Made by a program: the position numbers and the translations under genes
Assembly (NCBI GenBank): GCA_027596945.1
Contig: JADGJH010000463.1
Coordinates: 1-18,273, forward strand
Reading direction: 5' to 3'
Origin: Physocladia obscura
Taxonomy: Eukaryota; Chytridiomycota; Chytridiomycetes; Chytridiales; Chytriomycetaceae
DNA length: 18,273 bases
Part shown: in pieces, positions 7,961 to 16,642 of the stretch
How positions within the stretch are numbered: the stretch's first letter is position 1
Layout: each line of letters begins with the position of its first letter
Notes under the pieces: generated by a model
Seen by the model: only the letters and a program-made list of their open reading frames with translations
Databases searched by the model: none
What the model was told of the DNA's origin: nothing

Positions 7961-9157
7961 AAAACGTGGAACTAAGGAACCAATGATCATTTTTCAATCT
8001 TTGTTTCATCTTCATTTATTATTAACAAGTGAAAGATTTGAAGAATATTTCGAATATTCAACAGCTGCATTGGTGTTTTGTGTTGTTCCATTATTTTGAA
8101 TATTAGAAGTACCAATTGTTGCTTATCCGGCTGATGCAAGTTGGTAACTTCCTTTTTATACCACTAGTCAAAAAAGTTTCAATGCCGTTTGTTGCCATCC
8201 ACATGTTTTTTGACTGTGTAGAAACAGTGTTAATACAGATTGATTCTTTCTCTTAAAACTTTTAATTGTGGGAATATATGTTAGATATTTTTTGTAATTC
8301 AAAAATTTGCGACAAGCATGATCGACTTAGTCTTATCCAGTACAAGAATAATTGATTAATATTGCCAGCATTTTCATAGTGTTTCCTGATAAATTTGGGT
8401 GTCGGGGATGTCAGTTTAGAAGTGAAACCACAAAGAACGATCCTCAACGGTATTTAACAAAATTTACATCAAATGCGATATTTGATCCATGGCAAAATTG
8501 ACGGTGAACGCAATATTCAAAGTGTCTGATACTATCGGTGCAGACTTTTCATTTTTAAGGTGTCATCGAGTGTGTACATTTCAAATGACAAACCACGAAA
8601 TTGTTATTTAAATTTAAATCCGCTTTCTGACTTGGTACGCCACTTCAAAAATAAGATGAAACCGACTTGGTCTTTTGCTGGTTCATTTGGACAAGTGTGT
8701 TATATTCAAAAACAAACAAAAACAAAATCATCATGCTTATATGTTGAGACTGTATTCAATCAGACAAGAATCAAAGCCTCTGTGGTATACATTTGAAGAA
8801 AACAGAAACAAAGAGAAAGCTGACAGGAACAGCACTTAATCGACTTGGCAATGAAAAAAAATAGTGAAAATTTTCGGGTTTTAATTTTTTTTTCATTTGT
8901 GTGTGAACAAGGATATCTCGCAGTTTTGCAATCAAATAAAGTGGCGATCCAGGCGCGAAATGCTGTAAATTAGAACAAATTAGAGTATCGTTAATTGCTG
9001 ATTCAATTTAGGCGGATATTTAAAAAAACATTTTTAAAAAAAATTATGAAAAAAGAGCTTATGGACTTGGCTTTGAAAAATTTTCAAAAAGGATAAAAGG
9101 ATTTCATTTCTCCAAAAAAAAATACATTCAAAAAGCAAACAAAAAACGTTTTGGAAG
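7961..9157. other. Long AT-rich intergenic region
   Basis: About 1.2 kb without a supportable gene. The longest open frames (for example 8560-8796 on the plus strand) have no domain, signal peptide or recognisable composition. The last 100 bp are A-rich and presumably contain the promoter of the secreted-protein gene that starts at 9158. Confidence 0.6.
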
Positions 9158-9477
9158 ATGCATTTCAAAATTGTCGCTACTTTTGGGCTCCTTGCTAGCA
9201 TTGCTGTTGCTGTCCCTGTCCCTGTCCCTGCCGCTGCCCCTGCTCCTGCTCCGTATGTTCCTGGAAATTGCAACGAATGCCATTACAGACAAGAATGTTC
9301 AATTCTTCTAAACTCTTGTTCTTGGTCATGGTAACAAAAACAAAGCTGCTTCGCCTTTATCTTTTTAAGCAAGAGTTAATCATAGTTTTTAGTCCCGATG
9401 CTTTGGTGGGCTACTGTGGCTCCATCGATGCGCTTCCGGACACTGGCTTCTGCTGTGACCCAAAGGGTATCCTTTAA
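9158..9477 (+). CDS. Small secreted cysteine-rich protein, two exons
   Basis: Exons 9158-9330 and 9393-9477 are joined across a 62-nt intron (GTAACA...TTTTTAG) to encode 85 residues. Residues 1-18 form a clean signal peptide (FKIVATFGLLASIAVA), probably cleaved after AVA. A Val/Pro/Ala-rich linker follows (about 19-35), then a compact domain with eight cysteines: C38, C41, C47, C54, C58, C66, C78, C79. The spacing is C-x2-C-x5-C-x6-C-x3-C-x7-C-x11-CC, and the tail is CCDPKGIL. Even cysteine number and the adjacent CC suggest four disulfides. Both exons alone are short, so single-exon searches miss the gene. An AATAAA lies 54 nt after the TAA stop. No family is recognised. Secretion is well supported; a role as effector, adhesin or antimicrobial is only speculation. 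Confidence 0.8.
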
Positions 9478-9530
9478 GGATCGCAATTCCAGTTTGTAAG
9501 AATTTGATTCACACTTTGAAGACCACCATG

Positions 9531-9536
9531 AATAAA
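9531..9536 (+). promoter_or_regulatory. Candidate polyadenylation signal AATAAA of the secreted-protein gene
   Basis: AATAAA is placed 54 nt after the TAA stop at 9475-9477. The motif is seen; function is inferred from position. Confidence 0.5.
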
Positions 9537-9633
9537 GTTACTATTTTCGATTTCGTCGTCTGATTCTTGTTTACATGCTATACAAATGCTTAATATACCT
9601 AAGATGCTTGTTCTTCACCTTCTATACGCTTGT

Positions 9634-9722
9634 ACTCGCTTCGATACGCTCATATGGCATTCGCACTCGTTTTGCTCGGAATGTCACACCACTTCACTTA
9701 TTTGATACTCGCTTTGCTCGAA
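9634..9722. repeat. Short dispersed repeat, ACTCGYTTTGCTCGRA type
   Basis: ACTCGTTTTGCTCGGA (9665-9680) and ACTCGCTTTGCTCGAA (9707-9722) differ at two positions. A weaker relative, ACTCGCTTCGATACGC, starts at 9634. Function is unknown; it may be the subterminal repeats of a decayed element. Confidence 0.5.
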
Positions 9723-9871
9723 GATTTACCTTTTTTTATTTATTTTTTACTTTTTTTATTTTAATCGGATGAATTTAAGTATCAGGAAAACAGTCGCAGA
9801 ATGCACAAAATCATGCTGGAGACATCACCCATATAGATATATGTGGACACGCGTCATATTTAGTTTTTCCT

Positions 9872-10999
9872 TCAATACCTTAGTAATGGGAATATATGCG
9901 AATTCACCACAGACAGGACCGTCAAACTCGCATTGTTATGTACGACGCTGGTTACAAATTCTTTGAAGTAGCAATTTTTGCTGTTTATAAAGCAGTAGTG
10001 CATTGCGGTTGCGAAACTTTGACTCCAGCCCCTATTACGTATTTTTTTATTGTTAGGAAACGCGTTGGCCCCTGGTTTTTTTTTTTTTGATGTTTCACTT
10101 ATTTTCGTTCGACTCCTACCAAAAGACGCCAAGAGTGTGCCTGACTTGTAGGTACTCCCAAATATACGAGCAAATTGACCATCAGGCCCAATCCTAATGG
10201 GTTTGGACTTAGGAGTTAAAAGTAACGTGATTGAATAAAGTGGTAGAGCCCGGAAAAACGACTTTGACCGATTGACTGACTGACGCGAATAAGCCCTGCC
10301 AGCTTTCATAAGGCAAGGTAAGATAAGATAAGTTATGGTATGGTATGGTATAGAATAGGATTTGCGTTAGTATACCTTCCTATCAATTTCATTAGCCACA
10401 GGAAGCTGTAGCTTGGATTCCGCATCATGAACCACATGAGACTAATGTGGCCGCTATCGAACCAGGCAAGCACGAGGTTGGCGTCGGAGTAGAGTTCGCA
10501 ACGAAACGCGGAAATGGTTGAGGATGCGAGAACAGTCGCGTGGTCAGTGACGTTGAGGCTTGCGAGCGGCGTAGTTGCTTCGTGCATATGCACGAGCAAC
10601 CACACGCGATGCAAAGTCCAGCCCCCGCACGCAAGTCACGTGCCTTCTTCAACCTCGCTTCAATCGCGTGGGTCACAAAGTTCGACAGATCCTTCGAATG
10701 AAACGCTGCTCGCGTGGTCCACTGACTCTGCCGCCGACTCGGAAAACAATGCGTCCGAAGTCCGAGCCACCAGCCTCATGTCTAAGTACGTCATGCATTG
10801 TCGCATCTGCTGCTTGCCTAGTGCCAAGTATGCCCAGCACAGTTATAGCTGCCCACCGCTTCTGCCACGCAAAAGATTGTGTTCCCAGCGTCTCATCTCG
10901 ACTTGAAAACTGCCATAGCACTCCTGCCAGAAGCGCAATATATATTGTCGTGAGAATCACTGTCCACCATCGAAACTGTGCCGTTTTGATCAAAGTCAC
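9872..10999 (-). pseudogene. Type II membrane glycosyltransferase-like gene, copy B (heavily broken)
   Basis: This is a second, GC-richer copy of the family at 1643-2889. The first part has a membrane anchor (WWTVILTTIYIALLAGVLW, about 10970-10910). A block at about 10540-10376 contains VWLLVHMHE, ELYSD, GHISLMWFM and YSFLWLMK. It aligns with GHLVFIWFM and YEFLWMK of copy A. A 73-nt intron (10303-10375, donor GTATAC) leads to WQGLF (copy A: WKDLF). The following exon runs through VTFNS and YIW to LGVFW. An 88-nt intron (10032-10119, with a CTAAC branch site) joins to GWS and NCYFKEFV-SVVH. Intron positions match those of copy A. Breaks: several stops (TAA, TAG, TGA) between 10119 and 10230 and at least two frame changes between 10870 and 10560. 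No in-frame ATG precedes the anchor. Function was probably Golgi-type glycosyl transfer, tentative; now a relic. Confidence 0.5.
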
Positions 11000-11186
11000 G
11001 TGCCTTCAATTCTGTCACTGATCAAAAAAAAATTGTAATAATTGGAATGAACCCGAACCTTGCAATTTCACTTCATAGGAAAGAGTGAATCATTTTCTCG
11101 GCCAATTATTTTTTTTCTTTTCTTTTCTTTCTTTCTGAGTGGCTGCTTGATAACCGAGCATTCAAGTATTTAAATCCAGCAAGTTA

Positions 11187-12912
11187 TCAAAGTTTACTTG
11201 TGGGAAATTCCATAGCCTCATACGCATTTTCATGCAAAAAGTCCTTCACCACACTCACACGCGCCCCCAAATACTTTGTATCGACCATATCACGCCGGAT
11301 CTCGCTAATCTTGGTAACTCCCATCAATCCCATACATCCCTCCAACTCCTCTTTGAAAATATCAAGCAACCTTTCAACCCCAGCCTGTCCATATGTACTC
11401 ATGGCATACAACGTAGGCCGTCCAATCCCAACCCCAGCCGCGCCAAGTGCAAGCGCCTTGAAAACATCAGTACCGCGTCGAACTCCACCGTCCACAAAAA
11501 CTTCAATTCGCCTTTTTAGTCCGGCCGCATTAAGCGCGTCCATAACTTCGGGAAGAATTTCAATTCCGCTGCGAGACGTGTCCAGCTGGCGGCCCCCGTG
11601 GTTCGAGACCACTATTCCTGCGATGCGAGGAGTTCTCGCAGCTCGTACGGCGTCTTCGGCGCACTGGATTCCTTTGAGGACTATTGGGAGAGATGTGATT
11701 GATGCGAGCCAAGATAGGTCAGACCATGCGAGTTTTGAGTCAATGAAGGAGGAAATTGCACGTGCGGCGCCTTCGGCTCTGTTTACGAGTTTTCCGTTTG
11801 TATCCGTTTCTCGTTTTTGAATATCCGGCGCGTCGTCAACATATTTGACGCGCATGTCTTTTTCTCGGCGACCAAGCTGTTTTTTGTTTGCAATAATTAA
11901 AAAATAGACTACAGATAACTTAAAACACTATTTTTTTTTGGTCAAAATACCCATGGTGCGTCAACAGTAACAAAAAGACCTTTACAACCCCTCTTTTCAG
12001 CATGTTGCACAACACGCTTTGTAACCTCGCGATCCGAATTCACATACAACTGAAACCACGTATCCTGCCACCCATCGCCTCCCTCTTTCGGTCGTCGCGC
12101 GTCCAGCATCTCATCCAACCCACAGCTCGCCAACGTCGGCATCATTTGTATGACGTTACGTGTGCCCGCGGCACGCGTCAGGACAACCTCACCTTCAGGG
12201 TGTCCAAGCTTGCCGAGCGCGCACGAGCTGATGTATATGGGCATGGCGCAATGCGAACCAAGGAGACGAGTGGTGGTGGAGATTGATGACACGTTTACGA
12301 GGACTCGCGGAATCATGGCGATGCGGTTGAATGATTGGCGGTTGTCGCGGAGTGTGATTTCGTCGCCAGAGCCAGAGGAGTAGTATACCCATGCTTCGCG
12401 AGAGAGTGTTTTACGCGCGATTGCCTTTTTTTCATCGTTTTTTTGTTTGGGGAACAATGACTGAAAAAAAACAACAAACAAACCTCGAAATCAAACACGT
12501 TGAGCACGCTAGCAAGATCCGGTTTTCCACCGCCACCACCAGAAATATCACGACTTTTTCTCTGTCCAGCAGTTTGCTCCTCCGGCTGTTTCAACGAAAT
12601 CGGGACACTCGTGGTATCCAAAACTCCGAGACACAAATCAGGGCTCAACACATTGCTGATCAATTCCGCCGGGTGGTATTTTGAATACGCCGCGGTTGCG
12701 TCTGTTCCGGCTTCACGTAGAATGATTCGCGCGCCGCCCGGATGCTCCGAAAGAAAGTTTGTCAGATTGTATACCTTGTTGTGGATTATCACGTGACATG
12801 AGTCACGTGTGGAGTGCAGCGATACGTCCTGGGTGGAGTTTTTTCGGTTATTGGTTTTACTGGGCGTTTTTTCGAAGTCTATATTCACCTTGTGTGTGAA
12901 AACTTTCGTCAT
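11187..12912 (-). CDS. Flavocytochrome b2-like FMN-dependent 2-hydroxyacid dehydrogenase
   Basis: Three exons (12912-12484, 12424-11951, 11876-11187), all phase 0, encode 530 residues. Residues about 28-105 are a cytochrome b5 domain with heme ligands H57 (HPGG) and H80 (KYHPAEL). A Gly-rich hinge follows, then the FMN-binding TIM barrel from about 132. Active-site residues are Y157 (YYSSG), Y270 (FQLYV), D298 (TVDAP), K369 (VLKG), H394 and R397 (SNHGGRQLD). The phosphate loop is FVDGGVRRGTDVFKALALGA. The fusion is that of L-lactate:cytochrome c oxidoreductase, which oxidises L-lactate or a related 2-hydroxyacid. Yeast Cyb2 works in the mitochondrial intermembrane space, but no clear presequence is seen here, so location is open. 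Intron 2 is 74 nt. Intron 1 is read as 59 nt, which gives the family's DFE-AIAR junction, although a better-looking acceptor (TTTTCAG) lies only 23 nt from the donor. Confidence 0.93.
11877..11950 (-). other. Intron 2 of the flavocytochrome b2-like gene
   Basis: The 74-nt GTATTT...AAACAG intron is A/T-rich. Removing it joins VTVDAPW to LGRREKDM, exactly as expected for the conserved motif of FMN-dependent 2-hydroxyacid dehydrogenases. Confidence 0.88.
12425..12483 (-). other. Intron 1 of the flavocytochrome b2-like gene, ambiguous acceptor
   Basis: The donor GTTTGT at 12483 is followed after 23 nt by a textbook pyrimidine-CAG, and after 59 nt by AAAAAAG. Both keep the frame. The 59-nt choice gives the junction expected for the family. 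The 23-nt choice would add 12 Lys-rich residues and would be unusually short for an intron. Confidence 0.65.
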
Positions 12913-13011
12913 GTTTTTTTTGAGAAACAATTTCAACCACCCAAACAAATTTTCATAACATCATTCATGAAAATTTTCGCGTATTCGTTTATTATGATTG
13001 CAATCATGTCT

Positions 13012-14379
13012 TCATTCAGCAGCAATCCTTTGATTTATATTTAGAAATTCATCCAATGTAAAGCCTGCTGCCAATTGAGGCACATGCTCCAACAAGTCAA
13101 CAACAGAATCCAGTAATTCTTTGGCCACGTTGGCATTTCCAGTACTCTCTTCATACACCCAAGAACAGCACAGCCGCCCATTGACAGTATTAATCAAGAA
13201 GATATGAGTTCCTCCAGCTGGACACCAAGCACCAACTTCATGAAATTCAGTGACCACCAAGTCTCCATGCTCAGTCTTGAAAGGATACACTCCCACATTA
13301 CTGAAGTTCAAATCTGTTGTTCGAGTCGCTGGCACACCAACTTCAACGTCATATCTTTGATTTACAACATGGAATTTGTGTGCCAGTTTCGTCGCCAATC
13401 CTTCACGCAACCAGCCTCCCATTCGTCGTGCAAAATCAAACAAAGTATCCTCTTTAGACTCAACAACAAGATCAGTCGGCATCATGCCAATCAAAAGACC
13501 TACGTAATCATGGCCAAAGTCCATGGCGTCAGTGAAACGGCGACGCAGGTTTACGTCAGTGTCGTGTGGAAAGTACCAGGGAAAAACTAACTGTTGTCCT
13601 TTTGAAGAAACAATACGTGCTACAGAGAAATGTAAGGCTGCTAACAGTAGCATTCCAACTGTTATACGCTCTTGGTGACACCGCTGCAGGACTTGTGCGA
13701 ACACATCTGCAGGGATGTCTCTCAGAAAAAATGCATTTTTTGCGCGCGTGTCGTGGTCATGTTGAACAGGGGGGATTTCTGTAGGTAGCGTCGCTTTCCA
13801 GGTTTTACGAGCAGCAATCAGTTTATTCAACACGGCGTCGTCATCCAGTAAATTTGGTCCAAAAGCTTGGGCCGAAAGTGACGCAACATCAGCCAAAAAC
13901 GGCAACGGAGGGGATATCGAATCCGGGGATGTATACGCAGAGAGAATATCATTCAAAAGCACATAGACGGAAGTTCCATCAGCCACAGCATGATGGATAC
14001 TGATACAAAAAACTGTGGCATGGATGAATTTGGCACGGAAACTGTCGATTCGCCACAATGGCAAAAGCTTCGAAAACAAAGGGAGTGTTGCGTGTTGAAG
14101 GCGGCGCAATTGGGAATGCAATACTGTTTCGTCCGAAACTGTATAAACAGAAACAGGAGCCGCACCAGAGACACCAACGAAGTGCGTTGCATCGGCATTG
14201 AGATTCACGCGCAGATTTGCGTGGCGGCGCTGAGTTGCCGCTACTGCCGCTTCCAGTCGCGGCATCTCCAGTTCCGGTCCTTCCAGCTTTGCGATCGCAA
14301 CGATACTAATGCTATCTCGAACGAAATTTCTCTCCATCCATCCTAATGCTCTCTCGAGCTTCTCATTTGCGTTCGTCAT
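13012..14379 (-). CDS. HHxxxDG acyltransferase (condensation-domain / alcohol acetyltransferase fold)
   Basis: A single exon of 455 residues, ATG at 14379, TGA stop. The catalytic motif HHAVADG lies at residues 129-135, with His130 the expected base and D134 structural. The second-half motif DLNFSNVG (356-363) corresponds to the DFGWG-region loop of the fold. Length and two-lobed layout fit CoA-dependent acyltransferases such as PapA5, yeast alcohol O-acetyltransferases and stand-alone condensation domains. It probably transfers an acyl group from acyl-CoA to a hydroxyl or amine; donor and acceptor cannot be told. There is no signal peptide. Its stop lies 99 bp upstream of the start of the flavocytochrome b2-like gene on the same strand, so the two could share regulation, but nothing shows co-transcription. 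Both are more GC-rich than the surroundings and look intact. Confidence 0.88.
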   Translation of the reverse strand: MTNANEKLERALGWMERNFVRDSISIVAIAKLEGPELEMPRLEAAVAATQRRHANLRVNLNADATHFVGVSGAAPVSVYTVSDETVLHSQLRRLQHATLPLFSKLLPLWRIDSFRAKFIHATVFCISIHHAVADGTSVYVLLNDILSAYTSPDSISPPLPFLADVASLSAQAFGPNLLDDDAVLNKLIAARKTWKATLPTEIPPVQHDHDTRAKNAFFLRDIPADVFAQVLQRCHQERITVGMLLLAALHFSVARIVSSKGQQLVFPWYFPHDTDVNLRRRFTDAMDFGHDYVGLLIGMMPTDLVVESKEDTLFDFARRMGGWLREGLATKLAHKFHVVNQRYDVEVGVPATRTTDLNFSNVGVYPFKTEHGDLVVTEFHEVGAWCPAGGTHIFLINTVNGRLCCSWVYEESTGNANVAKELLDSVVDLLEHVPQLAAGFTLDEFLNINQRIAAE

Positions 14380-14393
14380 TTCACGTTCTCTTC

Positions 14394-14960
14394 TTATGAC
14401 AGTGATTTTTTTATTTTTTGATTGTTGATCAACTGATTTCCCACACTTTCATAAATAACAGGAGAAACAGAAGGATTGAAAAAAAATTTCTTCAATTTAT
14501 TATAATATTGAAATATCCAATGGTATTGAATGGGAATCAATTCCAAGATTTGTGTTATGAATGCAAAGAGTTCAACAACCAAAATCAAAAAATACCAATC
14601 ATAATAGCTTTGAAAATGATGAAAGTTGTTGCTATTACAGCTACTTTCAAGCTTGAAATCAACAATCTCAGGGACTTCCCAACGTGAGAAGACAATTATT
14701 TGCAATGCATCAAATGCTACAATTTCAGTCTGCCATTGGCACGTGCCAATATAAATCAAATCAACTGAGCCCTGATACCAACAATGTCAATTGTTCTACT
14801 GCATGCATATCATATGATAATTAAGATTATTGTCATAAATTTTTGACAATGTGCTTTGGTTGATACCAATCTTGTCAAGCTACTAGTGAACTAATAGTTT
14901 TTCCACTGCAACTGAGAGGTATCAGATATAAAGTGTTGAAAATTGATGGAATACTTTTGA
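14394..14960 (-). mobile_element. Decayed transposase N-terminus (Tc1/mariner-like HTH), relic
   Basis: On the minus strand at about 14879-14816 the frame reads IGINQSTLSKIYDN, a good match to the second helix-turn-helix of Tc1/mariner-type transposases (pattern like 'lgv..STvsriy'). Stops interrupt the frame before and after. An open frame then runs from 14759 to 14394 with no catalytic DDE motif. It ends 15 bp from the start of the acyltransferase gene, so the element is truncated. This is a weak single-motif call. Confidence 0.4.
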
Positions 14961-15547
14961 AACTTGTACTTGAATATGGTTTGCAAAATTCATATCTAAA
15001 TTTAATTCTATTTCTTACAATTTGCATGATGGACAACGCAATCTATTGTTGCATATACCAAAAGGCATCACTCATTCACAATGAAGCAATAAGATAAGCG
15101 AACTACATGACCTGCATATTGAAATTTTGTAATATTTGAACCAGTTTTTCTTTAAAAATAAAGTCCCTTTTATAGTTCTCGCTAATTAACATAAAAGCCC
15201 AGAGACAACTCCAACCAAAAATCTCAAAAGAGTGACATGAAAAAAAAAATAGTGAAATCAAAATGAAAAAGATTGATAACAAAGGGAGAGTTGTGTAGGG
15301 TGGATTAAATGAATTGTTGTTGATGAATGAAGTCGATTTTTGTGAAAATTTGAGGAGCAGACCAAAACAACAAAAAGAAATTATTTAATGTGAAAAATGT
15401 AATACTGCATTGGCAAAACTCTTCCAACTGAATATTCCATTCACTTAAAACTACTCCACATTCAGTGTTAATACACATAAAAACCGGCAAATCATTGTGG
15501 TCATTGCTAACATTATAATGCCTTATTAAAAATTGTCAGATGTAAAT
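14961..15547. other. AT-rich region without a supportable gene
   Basis: Only short open frames, mostly hydrophobic or A/T-derived. It may be residual transposon sequence given the flanking relics, but no motif was found. Confidence 0.5.
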
Positions 15548-15988
15548 ATGTCTTTAGATGAATTTGACTTGTTTCCTGATGACGATTTGGAATGAATGGG
15601 CAGGAATTTTGCTTCACAATCTTGACAATTTGGAAGAAGCAATTTGATTACCACCACCTCAAGAAATATCTCTCTTCTTTGATAGACAATTACAATCAGA
15701 AAATCAAATTTGTCACATTTGTCACTCATTACAGGTTGCACTTGACATCATTGAGGATCAAAAAGCAAATTTCAAGTCACTGGAGTCCAACCTCAAGTAT
15801 TATTTAAAAGACATACAAAATCAGTTCAATTCACATGAGAGAAATCTTAAGCTCACAAGTGTACAGTTTCCAGTGTTCTTTCCAGTGTGTCCCCTGTTGA
15901 GACTGTTGCCACTGCAAACAATTTTCAAAATATTCCAAACATTGATGATGAATATCATGAAGAACATTGGCAAAATACTAATGAGTAA
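15548..15988 (+). pseudogene. Decayed open frame with coiled-coil segment, unidentified
   Basis: An ATG at 15548 opens a short acidic start (MSLDEFDLFPDDDLE) ended by TGA. In a second frame a protein-like segment follows from 15648. It is helical and charged (for example ALDIIEDQKANFKSLESNLK) and has a CHICH pair of cysteines just before. A frame change near 15860 leads to an acidic tail (NIDDEYHEEHWQNTNE) ending in TAA. An AATAAA lies just after, at 15998-16003. At least two frame changes and one extra TGA separate the parts. It is probably a relic of a transposon-linked gene, given the transposase debris on both sides. No family is recognised. Confidence 0.35.
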
Positions 15989-16083
15989 ATAACTAATAAT
16001 AAAGCAGTTGAATTTATTTAAAGGAAACACATATCTCTTAAACTGGGTTTATAAGACACTGTTGGATTAAACGACAGGGCACT

Positions 16084-16400
16084 CTAATAACCACATTTCC
16101 TAGATATGGCACAAAAATCAAAGTTTTGGTAATATACAAAAGCATCTGCAACCACCCAAAGAATATTTTTTGTTAAGTTTGTTTTCTGAGTAAATTCAGC
16201 ATGCCAAAAAGAACTTCAATTGGATTGAAGAAAGGACAGTAAGCTGGTAGGAATAATGAAATAATACCAATTGTGCTGCTATTTTGAAACCAGTAATGAA
16301 AAATTTGGAACAAAAGCAGCAATACAATATTTGGTTTATGGTTGCATTAGTGGGTTTTCATTTTGCAAATCTTGCGTAATTGATATAACAATCAGAAAAA
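16084..16400 (-). mobile_element. DDE-type transposase C-terminus, Tc1/mariner-IS630 superfamily, relic
   Basis: The minus strand carries ISLFLPAYCPFFNPIE (about 16263-16216), matching the 'LPPYSPDLNPIE' signature of the DDE_3 endonuclease domain. Upstream is NHKPNIV, which resembles the 'DN...H' region after a stop. A frame change near 16200 leads to a C-terminal helical segment (ILWVVADAFVYYQNF) ending in CGY and TAG (16084-16086), as in many family members. Internal stops and the frameshift mean it is inactive. It lies upstream, in minus-strand order, of the HTH relic near 14850. The two therefore cannot be one collinear gene without rearrangement. Confidence 0.7.
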
Positions 16401-16642
16401 AGTATCGGCATCATCAGCAAAACCGAAAAAAGACGAAAACAGTTAGAAAAATAGGAGAATAAAAAATAGATATTCTGTATATAGTTTAAAAAAAAAAAAA
16501 AGTAAGTACTTTCATTCAAGAAGTCAGGAAATTTATTGAATGCAATAATTAATTCTCAAGCAATTTCTCAGCCATTTTTGCCAAAATTCTTGCTTTTATT
16601 TGCTGTTTTAAAACAAATTAAAAAATAAAATAAATAGTATTT

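Noticed and set aside
9034..9273. Minus-strand frame starting with an Ala/Gly/Thr-rich run
   Set aside because: It is the complement of the Val/Pro/Ala-rich linker of the plus-strand secreted protein.
10331..10352. Short (TATGG)n and (ATAAG)n microsatellite
   Set aside because: Only about three units each, within an intron of copy B. Simple sequence with no evident role.
10514..11021. Plus-strand open frames of 130 and 148 residues
   Set aside because: GC-rich antisense shadows of glycosyltransferase-like copy B. The minus-strand blocks match copy A, while these plus frames match nothing recognisable.
11200..11820. Plus-strand open frame of 206 residues
   Set aside because: It is antisense to exon 3 of the flavocytochrome b2-like gene, whose minus-strand frame carries all family motifs.
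10637..12810. Repeated CACGTG (E-box-like) hexamers
   Set aside because: Several lie inside coding sequence of the dehydrogenase or copy B, where the codons explain them. There is no cluster at a promoter.
13204..13590. Plus-strand frames opposite the acyltransferase (also 13990-14346)
   Set aside because: They are antisense to an intact 455-residue gene with HHAVADG and have no independent support.
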